DNA of 64,000 nucleotides, taken from Alphaproteobacteria bacterium. Its GTDB lineage: Bacteria > Pseudomonadota > Alphaproteobacteria > UBA9655. Made by a program: the position numbers and the translations under genes. Positions 10,301 through 18,411 of this stretch are shown here, piece after piece (position 1 is the stretch's first letter; the number at the start of each line of letters is the position of its first letter). Under the pieces are notes generated by a model, which saw only the letters and a program-made list of their open reading frames with translations, was not told where the DNA came from and did not search any database. The stretch is from assembly GCA_027459605.1 (NCBI GenBank), contig DAIDHR010000005.1, forward strand, positions 1 to 64,000. The letters are read 5' to 3'.

Positions 10301-11512
10301 GAACTAACAAAAACGCTTAAAGGTATTCATTCAATTGTGAGTACTATCAACAATACTAATGAGTTTACGAAGGGATTTGCTAAAAACTTTAAGCCTAAGC
10401 CTTTAGCTTATGAGGAGAGTAGATCCGGAACTCAACCACTAGAAACACCCCAAGAAGAGTTTTTGCCTTCAGCAAACGACAGTATGGATTTAGAGGAGAC
10501 AGCTGACACTGAAGACGAGGTAACCAAGCAGCAACCCAAAAAGAAAAAGAGAAAATTCTCCCAGAGAAAGCCTGCTTCTAATGACAACCCCCCCCACACG
10601 AAAAAGCAAAGGGAAGATGGTAAAACAGCTGTGATGCAAGAGGACATTTCAAACGAAAAATTCATAAATAAAGCCATCGCTCAAAGAAAAGCCCAATATC
10701 AAAGAGAAAGAAAAACATGGGGGGAAAAGGAGGAGAAACAAGCTCGGGAAGAAGCTCAAAGGGAAATTGGAGGGATAGAACAAGTAACTTGGCATGAAGA
10801 TGTTCTTTCGGGTGGAGTGGGTCTTGGTCGGAGCTTAATTAAGGGAGGACTTAAGGAAGGTGGAAAATTCCTGGCCAAAAAAGGAATGGAGATAGCCCAA
10901 AGCAAAATAGAAGATGAGACAGAGGAACTCGTCATTGAAGGTATGGAACAACTCGGGATTGATCCTGAAGAAACAAGAAAATACACCACAGCTGCTAGAA
11001 TGACTGGAGGGTTTCTTCTTCCTACTGTTTTAAAAGGAAAAGAAAGTTCCTCTCCTCCTCAAAGTAAAGAATCTCATTCTAAAATGTATAAGAGAAAATA
11101 TAAAACACCTATCCATCAAGAAAAAACTTTCCCAGCAAAAACACATGAGGAAACTATCACTAAGACTGACAGGTATAAAGAGCAGCTCTTAGAACGCCCA
11201 GGGAAGAATAAGTGGAAAGAAACAACACTTCATGGGGCTTTTACAGAGAGTAAAGGCGGAAAAACAGAAGCTGCCATTCTTAAAAGACGTGACTATGACC
11301 ACATTACAAAAGTCGAGAATACCCAACAAGGTCTTTTAAATCATATTGAGAATCTAAACAAAAAGCTTGGCAAAAATAATCTTCCTGAAAAGGAAAGATT
11401 AACTCTTGAGCAAGAATTAAGAGAGGCAAGCGTTTTGTTAGATGATAGTGAAGGTTTTATCCCTAGAAAAATTCGAAGAAATACCTCACTAAGAAATACC
11501 CAAGAACAATAA
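4373..11512 (+). CDS. giant two-partner-secretion (FhaB/CdiA-like) exoprotein, candidate polymorphic toxin
   Basis: 2379 aa; extended N-terminus with hydrophobic segment ending ..LWSNYLWAQ; TPS-like NIFDEFQLPPGSGVIFKGDTQADIIFNRIYSKNPVHLSGVIQSNASIPIVFANQEGL; long repetitive beta-helix-like middle; C-terminus with Lys-rich and helical region. Confidence 0.8.
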   Translation: MKKIKNFWEILFPRHPYFSKLNKDHFVLASLFNLLPKVYVNFTQRCVLTFIFGIVSFLFLPYALKKLSCGIEGTMKKLSKNLESLQNILSFKKKISFILPSIFFLKKAVAFTATLSLLWSNYLWAQGPVRIIGEDYEHSFARTYVGHKVGVVDPGYTSEGAAHNIFDEFQLPPGSGVIFKGDTQADIIFNRIYSKNPVHLSGVIQSNASIPIVFANQEGLNLENPDFKNIPALTLVAGGIAKTDKGMAYGVGKGIVNLKKTIFEEENALKKLTLAGRGLQISQSILAPQDGVDLTIGQHIGSLSSKKDLEHPTAFIAEGTSPFPFKSSVVIDRDSILRSKSLRLRSFDEGAAIACLGLLQSTNEDIHIQAKGDVYLNHLLAARNLHIETTGNVFIGSHSWVGGTVNIKAKDIHIEQGLSSIGKALLQASGILNLEGNLSCEDVLSLRGDQAVNLLGTIASKGGVEAESQGEVFQTGFLYSGNALDIKGKSFRKKGRVLSEGPLRVETENNIENEEGTVSSLSKSHFISQRGKIINKGEITGEDPITFTAPQTENYGFLQTQSQFNVEGFFINKKKGQVGAKSALGSHSLFSQNEGEISLTDSLILKGENSLLKGIIKTQGRLEATGSTFKIEGDISAQQGTYFNLKNLTNLGKLSAFGGGLQGTIETFTNEGKLDLSTLKATIRDTTNKENGAIRTRGHFLLQGNHYTNKGKVFTCGVHETALEGSYKDYGDFYSPYLYLLKARNIEFHNGQCSFLKEGVIDASYKFTAGEKVSFSLESNVEKCFLQISSQGDLHYNGEIRQFSNMQFPFADYFKIINETAERTQELINGRGSLSFEAWKNLKRKLGSGVTLRAGGDLSCQKSFIQPESGSVTLVAEGKIQIDKANIKSGYFTGNNALMKGKKAVLEESQLTSLFGSASLIANDSAQLVNSHIKGKDSAFVMADIVDLEQGSSVQSSHGSTVVEGFKRATLKDSHIKGKSSATLRGENVTTRSSQLSSEGTSHLKAKNADLNTTKIQGKSTLTVVDEQLTISLSSLESEFNRVRANSLQATSLATQGTTIADITEEMSLSNLQAEGIFKGNAKKINLSETTKAQTLDLEGNHIRNTSNIEVPKHLNLKAKKLEQLGTTKSEGTSYLEGTEAYIGTKDTRNEAVKSLSIIAENNTDLEGQQKSDLVTYKFRDANLVKLLNQTEARTTEAHLKEGEVNLDTNLTFKTNLHLWAKKLENKAKLTASGDFIAHIQMSILNKGVMDIHGKAFLKAKESITNLGDVSGQESLGFQTDGTFTHKGNASSNGLLSVQAKKIDADAEVHTYQGTSNPNNLTTVSTRKARFIIPSFSGKDIHLESETSLNARGAQFKAQQDLDLIAKEDIHLDAIPYSEGDQEISVDFSQLGLPSLTTKIDPRNKFLQGSLTSGGNVKVSTSGKLDGRGLKVNSGGHIVLQADKGVDLSSLAALSVVERWNYNTGIFGQNNHRGFREGADFYGSELISQNGGIFIISKVGGITAKGTAFQAQDEIRLDAKEKVDIGSLKTTVRYASHDETGLGGTLGSIDDKEGSTEKLRQFETVSNKKIGIFSKEGTIEGDLFFMRAPEIELDGEKGIFFRPLDINSSEDTHHYENNLNVNLTNVEFEHKEEHTKTKILQQLAGTFQGDLIKVRTGKGAETILASNISGFKQGGPTDFEADTDKLTFSGIKSTFDRTTDSWSVSVSIDVNMTPGGGFEVSQDKLHKINYGATTQKFGIFHNKRKGAKLVVEGGAQTTIEESKGEDLYVLVDHNAQDKEAQEGHSFGAKVSSSGGGAHVSAKGGEKKGKDNLTSLKIARQSNQVTRKDVEHESKDTRWGVGVGVQFSDKGVSSSLNVQSGDTKIGVTVPLDEKALKTMDPTQGFKDFNPTNLQSLSNATNSLAQVNQTLNNLGVNTGDIGKGISQMQQATSIANETSNLFNPQNNESPSLLKTTEKVTGILENTASLATQLGADTEELTKTLKGIHSIVSTINNTNEFTKGFAKNFKPKPLAYEESRSGTQPLETPQEEFLPSANDSMDLEETADTEDEVTKQQPKKKKRKFSQRKPASNDNPPHTKKQREDGKTAVMQEDISNEKFINKAIAQRKAQYQRERKTWGEKEEKQAREEAQREIGGIEQVTWHEDVLSGGVGLGRSLIKGGLKEGGKFLAKKGMEIAQSKIEDETEELVIEGMEQLGIDPEETRKYTTAARMTGGFLLPTVLKGKESSSPPQSKESHSKMYKRKYKTPIHQEKTFPAKTHEETITKTDRYKEQLLERPGKNKWKETTLHGAFTESKGGKTEAAILKRRDYDHITKVENTQQGLLNHIENLNKKLGKNNLPEKERLTLEQELREASVLLDDSEGFIPRKIRRNTSLRNTQEQ

Positions 11513-11551
11513 ACTAAGAGAAACCAAAAGATTAACAAAAGGAGAGAAACT

Positions 11552-14500
11552 ATGAAAAACACAGTTAAAAAAACGAGCTTACTTATAGCCCTACTAGCTT
11601 CGACATTCCTGGATGCTCATGCAATGATGGGTGAGGAAGATATAAATGATAATTCGAGCCCAAATAAGCGGGTAAGAAGGTATTCACCTACTTATAGCAT
11701 GGAAATAGATGAAGGTGAGGAGAACTCTTCCTCACTTAGATTTGATCTGTTAGGAGATATTACCTGGCCAGACAATAATCTGCCCCAAGCAAAGTTTCGG
11801 ATTACAGGTCAGAATGTACGAGATCCTGAAATAGAAACTCTTGATTTATCTCGTATCGAGCACCTCGGTTTTTCAGCTTCACTGCCTCCAGGAATTAATT
11901 CCCTTGATCCCTCTGATCCCCTTCCCACAAACTGGGGAAAAGCAAAAGAACGCGTTCGCTGCAAATTTGACTATAAAGGAAGACAAGAAATTGAATTAAT
12001 TCGACCTAAAGAATATAATTTATACGGCAATTGGGAGTTTAGAGATAATCCTAATCATGCTCAGACTATAGCTATTTTAAAACTTAAAGCGTTTTTAGAA
12101 GATCGGCAGTGGCATACAGTTTATGAGCGTCAAGTTAACATTGATCACACTCTTTTGAGAGCAGATCCAGAAATTCCAGGCCAATACTATTTTAATGGTG
12201 ATACTGTTTATCAAGCTCGTACAAAACTTCAACACTATGAGAACACAAGAACGCGCAGGCAGTACACAAGAAATATAGCAACTCGTGATGGTGATATTCC
12301 AAGCCATCAAGGAAAACAAGTTATTTATGTAGAACCCTTTGCTTATGGAAATACCGCCTCAAAACCAAGAGAAGCCTATATTGGTGAATATGCGTTTGTG
12401 AATGATTTAGCAGATCATCAAAAAATACCAGGGCGGGAAACAGGGCGACTTATTTATAGTGACGGAACTCATATTTTTGATCCTGAAGTTACGCAAGAGT
12501 TATGGAGACACGGCCAGGAAGAAGCAGGATTCTTTGTTGCTTCTTATAGGCAATCTCAAAAGCTTAACTTTGTTCCTGAAACTCTCCTCCCCGATGGAAA
12601 TTTACCTGAGGGACTTTACCAATTAAGAGTTGTGGAACATGATAAGGATAAGCGCATAGAAAAATGGAGAAAATTGGGAGGAGATAACCCCCAGGAATTT
12701 AGCATCCAGACCCCTCCTGGTATTTCAAGTATATCGGGTATAGGACTTACGGCTCCTCATCAGGTAATTGAAGAAATGCCAAAAGATAAAGGCATACAAA
12801 AAGTTCTTTCACTCCAAGCAGCTATTAAAAAAATTGAAAAAGAAACACAAGAAATTTACGATCTACAAGACCCTAACGTTTCTCATGTGATTCTTTTAGG
12901 TGAAAGTGGAGCCGGCAAAACAAGTTTTCTCCATCTTTTAGCAAATAAACCTTTATTTGCAGAAAAACATAATGATGGAACATACCGGCTAAAGGCTCGA
13001 GAGCAAGACAGGTTACCAGGCTCTATTATAGGAGAAGGTTATAGTGCAGGGACAATCTTACCCTACGCATGGTATGATAAGGAGAATAAGACAGTCTATT
13101 GGGACTGTCCTGGATTTGAAGATCCGGATGGGGCAGAACAAGATATCGTCAACACTTTTTCCATTCAAAAATTGTTCAAAGGCCAATCACGTGTCAAGGT
13201 GATGTTATGTGTGCCACAGTCAGACTTACAACAAAAAAGGGCAAAGTATTTTCTAAAAATGCTCAAAAAAATGACGAAAGCCTTTCCAAACATAAATCAA
13301 TTGAAAGAAGCTTTCTCTCTTGTTGTAACACAAAAAGGTGATGGACTAATTTCGGAGGCTTTACAATCGATAAATATCGGTAATCCTCCAATTTGCAAAA
13401 AGTATCCAGATGTAAAAGAATTAGTTTCATTTCTCACAAAACATAGACAAGAGAGAGTTTTTGAGATTCTCGCCCCGAAAGGACCAGGCAAGTTTTATTC
13501 GCCCGATCCAACTGAACCAGGAAAAAATTATTTTGATAGAGAGGAAACTTTGTCAAAACTAAATTTAACAGCTCCAGTTTCTAAGTTAGATTGTGAATTC
13601 AAGGCTGAGGCCGAGTCGCGGGAAGTCGCAGGTTCGTTAGCTCAAAATCTAAATAACTACCTTACAGACTATATGAAAACAGAAGGAGCTCAGAGAATCA
13701 TACAATTCTGCCAACAAAAGATAGATGATTATTCAGGGAATATTAGTGATTTGAGAACATGGTTTACTCAACTCATCCAAAGTTTTCGGTCTCTTCAAAA
13801 AGACGACATAACCCCTGATCACTTTACTGGTGTTCTAAGTGGAATTAAGGGATTAGGTCAGGTTCTTAACCTTAGAGAAATAAAGAGCACTATCAGCCAA
13901 ATTGACTTTCTCAAGGGCATCAAAAGTGATATTGACTATGACACTTCCAAATGGGCTAATGCTCTTTATGGAGCTATTGAACAGCTTGAAAGCTTAAAAA
14001 CGCCTCCGAAAATAAAATATGATGGGAGCAATAATGTTCTTACAATTAAAGGACCATTAATTGGAACAAGTGATGTGGCTGAAGCTCTTAGAACAAACCA
14101 ACACCCGCTGAATAGGATAGATGTTCACAGTTTAAATACACTTCTTATTGATGCGAATATTACAAGCCATGGGAACTTTCTGAGCATGGAAGCTCCTCAA
14201 TGGAAGGTTGTAGGACAAAAAACCATTGATTTGAGTGGAAAGGTCGGATCTTCCGGATCTAATGGTGGACTTGGCCAAGATGGACAACCAGGTGGCTCTG
14301 GCAAAAATGGTGGTAACTTCTATGGAAAAGGTATGAAATTTGATCGTCTTGATCAATTAACAATTAATACAAGTGGTGGACAAGGTGGCACAGGAGGAAA
14401 TGGAGGTCATGGCATTGATGGAACACATGGATCAAATGGTGCTTTAATTCCTTTTCAAACTAATGAGCGCCGCGAGTGGAAAATAAATTGTCATGAGAAG

Positions 14501-15082
14501 CACTCAGCAGACCCAAGTTTATTTAATTACTTTGGCTGGGGAATTGCGCAGCATGAAATAACTTATTCCTTTACAAACAATATTTACAACGCTCAAGGAA
14601 CCGATGGAACCGTTGGGGGGGACAGCGGAAAAAGAGGCGCCCGCGGTCTTGGAGGAAACCCAGGAATTGCTGAAATTGAGGGCGTAACATGGACGCATGA
14701 TCCGCAATACAGACAACCTGGTGCCCCAGGATCCAAAGGCAGCCATGAGATGGTTGGGACGGGTGGAACCCATGGTCAACATTGTATAGGTAATGTTTGG
14801 ACCGGTGTGACCGTTTGGGATGATCCATGGAAGGGTCATTGGGCACTACCAACCCGCGCACATCATGACCGTGTTCTTGTAAACCCTGGACATGCTGGCC
14901 CTCGAGGTAAAGCGAGAGACGGGACCCAGCCTTCTGCTAGAAATAAAACTGGCCGCCAAAACCCAGCTCAGCCAACTCCTCTCGATAAAAACCCAACTTT
15001 ACAGGCTTATAAGAGATTTTATGAGAAAAAGGCTGCCAACCCTAAAATAAATCCATTTGTAAAGTTGTTCCCTAATCTTTAA
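11552..15082 (+). CDS. exported P-loop GTPase-like protein with C-terminal collagen-like Gly-X-Y repeats
   Basis: Signal peptide-like MKNTVKKTSLLIALLASTFLDAHAM; Walker A GESGAGKTS (12899-12925); DxxG motif DCPG (13103-13114); TQKGD G4-like motif; GSSGSNGGLGQDGQPGGSGKNGG and GGQGGTGGNGGHGIDGTHGSNG. Confidence 0.7.
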   Translation: MKNTVKKTSLLIALLASTFLDAHAMMGEEDINDNSSPNKRVRRYSPTYSMEIDEGEENSSSLRFDLLGDITWPDNNLPQAKFRITGQNVRDPEIETLDLSRIEHLGFSASLPPGINSLDPSDPLPTNWGKAKERVRCKFDYKGRQEIELIRPKEYNLYGNWEFRDNPNHAQTIAILKLKAFLEDRQWHTVYERQVNIDHTLLRADPEIPGQYYFNGDTVYQARTKLQHYENTRTRRQYTRNIATRDGDIPSHQGKQVIYVEPFAYGNTASKPREAYIGEYAFVNDLADHQKIPGRETGRLIYSDGTHIFDPEVTQELWRHGQEEAGFFVASYRQSQKLNFVPETLLPDGNLPEGLYQLRVVEHDKDKRIEKWRKLGGDNPQEFSIQTPPGISSISGIGLTAPHQVIEEMPKDKGIQKVLSLQAAIKKIEKETQEIYDLQDPNVSHVILLGESGAGKTSFLHLLANKPLFAEKHNDGTYRLKAREQDRLPGSIIGEGYSAGTILPYAWYDKENKTVYWDCPGFEDPDGAEQDIVNTFSIQKLFKGQSRVKVMLCVPQSDLQQKRAKYFLKMLKKMTKAFPNINQLKEAFSLVVTQKGDGLISEALQSINIGNPPICKKYPDVKELVSFLTKHRQERVFEILAPKGPGKFYSPDPTEPGKNYFDREETLSKLNLTAPVSKLDCEFKAEAESREVAGSLAQNLNNYLTDYMKTEGAQRIIQFCQQKIDDYSGNISDLRTWFTQLIQSFRSLQKDDITPDHFTGVLSGIKGLGQVLNLREIKSTISQIDFLKGIKSDIDYDTSKWANALYGAIEQLESLKTPPKIKYDGSNNVLTIKGPLIGTSDVAEALRTNQHPLNRIDVHSLNTLLIDANITSHGNFLSMEAPQWKVVGQKTIDLSGKVGSSGSNGGLGQDGQPGGSGKNGGNFYGKGMKFDRLDQLTINTSGGQGGTGGNGGHGIDGTHGSNGALIPFQTNERREWKINCHEKHSADPSLFNYFGWGIAQHEITYSFTNNIYNAQGTDGTVGGDSGKRGARGLGGNPGIAEIEGVTWTHDPQYRQPGAPGSKGSHEMVGTGGTHGQHCIGNVWTGVTVWDDPWKGHWALPTRAHHDRVLVNPGHAGPRGKARDGTQPSARNKTGRQNPAQPTPLDKNPTLQAYKRFYEKKAANPKINPFVKLFPNL

Positions 15083-15091
15083 ATAATATAT

Positions 15092-15129
15092 GTAAAAATC
15101 ACCATTCTTAATCGAATGGTGATTTTTAC
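15092..15129 (+). terminator. strong inverted repeat, likely terminator of the GTPase gene
   Basis: 16-bp perfect arms GTAAAAATCACCATTC / GAATGGTGATTTTTAC with 6-nt loop, ~10 nt after the stop codon. Confidence 0.7.
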
Positions 15130-15295
15130 TTTTAAAAATTCTCTAAGTTTTATTTTACTATTCATTAAAGTTGACAAGATACATTTAGAAACTTACATCT
15201 TTAGCATACAAAAATATGCCTCTCTTAAAGTATACCCTGGGTATACCCGGAGAAACTTGAGCAACTTTAAAACTCTCTCAATCCCTTGATTTCCC

Positions 15296-15371
15296 TGGTG
15301 GGCGCTGCAGGATTCGAACCTGCGACCCTCTGATTAAAAGTCAGATGCTCTACCGACTGAGCTAAGCGCCC
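15296..15371 (-). tRNA. tRNA-Lys (anticodon UUU), CCA encoded
   Basis: Minus strand GGGCGCTTAGCTCAGTCGGTAGAGCATCTGACTTTTAATCAGAGGGTCGCAGGTTCGAATCCTGCAGCGCCCACCA; 7-bp acceptor stem pairs. Confidence 0.97.
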
Positions 15372-15416
15372 CAAATTGGGTGCACAATATAAGTATCTTA
15401 AAAAGAAATCAACCCC

Positions 15417-16292
15417 TCATACGCCTTTTCTTCGAGACTCTGAGGAGACAATCATCAACCCCGATGCAATGATTATTCCACATCCTAACATTAATGATTG
15501 AGTTGGCCAAGTTTTATAGAGCAATATATCTAAAATAACACTCCATAAGATTGCTGAATAAAGCATGGGGGCTAGAACTCCTGCTGGAGCATGGGTATAA
15601 GCGTAAGTAACACAAAGCTGTCCTAAACCTCCCCCAAGCCCCAAGCAAATGAGGGCTATCCAGCCTTCAAAGTCTGGTGTGGTCCAAACAAAAGGGAGCA
15701 CAACAAGGATGACAAGCGCAGGTAGCAATGAACCTAAAAAGGTCAGCATAAACGTATTGTAACTGGAAGACAAAAGCCTTCCGTAAAGATTATAGGCAGA
15801 TTCCATGAAAGCCCCTGAAACCAAAAAAATAGCTCCCCAATGAAAAACATCTCCTGTGGGCTTTGCAATGATAATAACCCCAATAAACCCAACAACAACA
15901 GAGATGGCTTGGATAAAGCCAATTTTTTCATGTAAAATGGGATAAGATAAAAGAACAAGAAAAAGGGTTGAAGAAAAATAAAGAGCCATGGAATTTGAAA
16001 GGGGTAGCTTTGATATTCCTATAAAAAGAATAGAAAGCCCTATTGCAAGAAGAAAAGCTCTTTTGAAATGAATTTTCCATTGTGTCGGAGTTGGAAGCGC
16101 CCACTGACTCCGGAGAGTCAAAAGAACTCCAGCAGGAATTGTTGCAAAAAAACAGCGAAAAAAGGCTAGCTGAATAGGTCCATAATGAGAGGTTGTATCC
16201 TTCACAATTGCGTTGAGAAGTGAGAAAATCAACATTCCCAAGATAATAAAGAATATTCCACGCTTTGCGGATGGATGATGAGTCTCAGCCAT
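15417..16292 (-). CDS. EamA/DMT-superfamily transporter
   Basis: ~10 TM segments, EamA-type repeats (GMLIFSLLNAIVKDTTSHYGPIQLAFFRCFFATIP). Confidence 0.8.
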   Translation of the reverse strand: MAETHHPSAKRGIFFIILGMLIFSLLNAIVKDTTSHYGPIQLAFFRCFFATIPAGVLLTLRSQWALPTPTQWKIHFKRAFLLAIGLSILFIGISKLPLSNSMALYFSSTLFLVLLSYPILHEKIGFIQAISVVVGFIGVIIIAKPTGDVFHWGAIFLVSGAFMESAYNLYGRLLSSSYNTFMLTFLGSLLPALVILVVLPFVWTTPDFEGWIALICLGLGGGLGQLCVTYAYTHAPAGVLAPMLYSAILWSVILDILLYKTWPTQSLMLGCGIIIASGLMIVSSESRRKGV

Positions 16293-16411
16293 GAGCTAAT
16301 GTATACTCAATAATTTCTTTTTGTATGACTGAGAATACGCCCATTTTTATCTAACACACTTTATAATTTTCTTTATTTCACAAGAGTAATAAAAAGGATA
16401 CTCCCATCTTC

Positions 16412-16921
16412 TTACTGCAAAGCCTCGGGGCTTTTTGGTTTTTCTTTCTGCGCTTGCTCTTGGGCCACTTGGCGCTGGTAAAGATCAGCAAAATCCACAG
16501 GTGTTAAAAGAAGTGTTGGGTAACCCCCTTCTTGGGTGATTGTTGCTATGATATTTCTTGCAAATGGGAAAAGGATGCGTGGACATTCAATCATGAGAAT
16601 GGGACGAAGATAGTCTTCGGGGACATCACTGCCAATGCTAAAGGCTCCAGCATACTCAAGATCTAATAAAAAGACTTGGGCTTCTTTACGCTTAGCATTA
16701 ACTTGAATTCGTAAGGTCACCTCAAATGACCGATCGGCTAAATTATTCGCTTGAGCCTCGATATGAATTGAAATCGAAGGCCGCTCCTCATTTCCGAGAA
16801 CATTTGATAAAGGAGCCGGATTTTCAAAGGATAAGTCCTTGATATATTGTGCATTAACCGTAAGAGGAGATTGAGCTTCCTGTGCAGAAGCTCCCTCACT
16901 ATTTGGTTTCTTTGGTGCCAT
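16412..16921 (-). CDS. secB: protein-export chaperone SecB
   Basis: YIKDLSFENP, SIHIEAQANNLADRSFEVTLRIQV, PRILFPFARNIIATITQEGGYPTLLLTPVDFADLY; ATG at 16921 preceded by AAAGGA. Confidence 0.93.
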   Translation of the reverse strand: MAPKKPNSEGASAQEAQSPLTVNAQYIKDLSFENPAPLSNVLGNEERPSISIHIEAQANNLADRSFEVTLRIQVNAKRKEAQVFLLDLEYAGAFSIGSDVPEDYLRPILMIECPRILFPFARNIIATITQEGGYPTLLLTPVDFADLYQRQVAQEQAQKEKPKSPEALQ

Positions 16922-17073
16922 TTTTTTTCCTTTCAAAAAATTTCTTTTTCACACTATGGCATAAATAAAAGGGAAACAAGAGCAGAAAGATTTTGTTGTG
17001 TTTTTTGATAAGATCTGTTCTAGCAGAACTTTATAAGCTGTGCTAAGACGATCCAACTTATGGGTTAAAAATC

Positions 17074-18408
17074 ATGAATGATATACAGATTGTTATTTTA
17101 GCAGCGGGTCAGGGAACACGGATGAAATCCGATCTCCCTAAGATTCTTCACCCTTTGGGAGGGCGTCCAGCTCTGCATTATGTACTCGATTTGGCTCATC
17201 AGCTTAATCCGCGTGAAGTTGTTTTGGTTGTGAGTCCTTCTTTAAAAGATATTCACACCCCTTTTAGGCACAAAACGGTCATTCAATTTCCGGCCAAGGG
17301 GACTGGTGACGCTGTAAAATGGGCGTTGCCTCATTTAAAGGAGGAAGGCTACGTCCTGATCCTTTATGGAGATACCCCCCTTATTCAGAAAGAAACCATA
17401 GAACGCATGAATAAACTTTCTGAATGCCACCCCGAAATGGCAGTGATTTTGTTGGGAATGTGCCCATCGGACAAGCAAGGCTATGCTCGGCTTATTCTAA
17501 GTGACAAGGGAGAGTTGGAGGAGGTTGTTGAACATAAGGACCTTTCCCCATCTCAAAAGGAAATTTCTATATGTAATTCAGGCGTAATGCTCATACGAGG
17601 GGACCTTTTAAATCCCCTCCTTTCAGCCTTAACTTCCGATAACGCAGCTCAGGAATACTATTTGCCAGATCTTATAAAAATAGCCCGCCAAATGGGTTAC
17701 ACCTGTGGTGTTGTTGAAGGAGAGACTTCAGAATTTATGGGTATTAATACACGCCAAGATCTTGCTCAAGCAGAATCCATACTTCAAGATCGGTGGCGGA
17801 TAAAGGCAATGGAATCAGGAGTCACCCTTATCGATCCTACGACCGTTTACTTCAGTTATGATACAAAAGTTGAACCCGATGTAAGTCTCCATCCTTGTGT
17901 TGTATTGGGGCCTGGGGTTGTGATTGAAAGAGGAGCAGAGGTTTTCTCTTTTTGTAAACTTAGCGATACGCATGTTGGACCTCATGCTCATGTTGGGCCT
18001 TTTGCCCATTTACGAGGTGGGGTTTCTCTTCAAGAAAAAGCTGAAATTGGAAACTTCGTGGAGGTTAAAAAGTCTACTTTTGGCCCCTATGCAAAAGCGA
18101 AGCATTTAAGCTATATTGGGGACGCCGAGGTGGGAACAAAAGCCAACATAGGAGCAGGAACAATTACCTGTAATTATGATGGGATTACCAAGTTTAAAAC
18201 TGAAATTGGCGAAGGCGTTTTTATAGGATCTAACAGCTCCTTAGTTGCTCCCCTTTCTATTGGTGACTATGCTATGGTAGGGGCAGGGAGCGTCATTACT
18301 CATGATGTTGAAAGTGGGGCTTTAGCTATAGCTCGTAACCACCAAACAACCCTGGAAAAAGGTGCTGACAAGTTTCGAGAAAAACGCCAAAAAAGAAAGG
18401 ATTCCTAG
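17074..18408 (+). CDS. glmU: bifunctional UDP-GlcNAc pyrophosphorylase / GlcN-1-P N-acetyltransferase
   Basis: LAAGQGTRMKSDLPKILHPLGGRPALHYVLD; LbH domain GAGTITCNYDGITKFKTEIGEGVFIGSNSSLVAP. Confidence 0.97.
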   Translation: MNDIQIVILAAGQGTRMKSDLPKILHPLGGRPALHYVLDLAHQLNPREVVLVVSPSLKDIHTPFRHKTVIQFPAKGTGDAVKWALPHLKEEGYVLILYGDTPLIQKETIERMNKLSECHPEMAVILLGMCPSDKQGYARLILSDKGELEEVVEHKDLSPSQKEISICNSGVMLIRGDLLNPLLSALTSDNAAQEYYLPDLIKIARQMGYTCGVVEGETSEFMGINTRQDLAQAESILQDRWRIKAMESGVTLIDPTTVYFSYDTKVEPDVSLHPCVVLGPGVVIERGAEVFSFCKLSDTHVGPHAHVGPFAHLRGGVSLQEKAEIGNFVEVKKSTFGPYAKAKHLSYIGDAEVGTKANIGAGTITCNYDGITKFKTEIGEGVFIGSNSSLVAPLSIGDYAMVGAGSVITHDVESGALAIARNHQTTLEKGADKFREKRQKRKDS

Positions 18409-18411
18409 CTT

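Noticed and set aside
4739-11562. Numerous antisense ORFs (60-106 aa) inside the exoprotein gene
   Set aside because: Overlap a long well-supported CDS, lack RBS and recognisable motifs; expected by chance.
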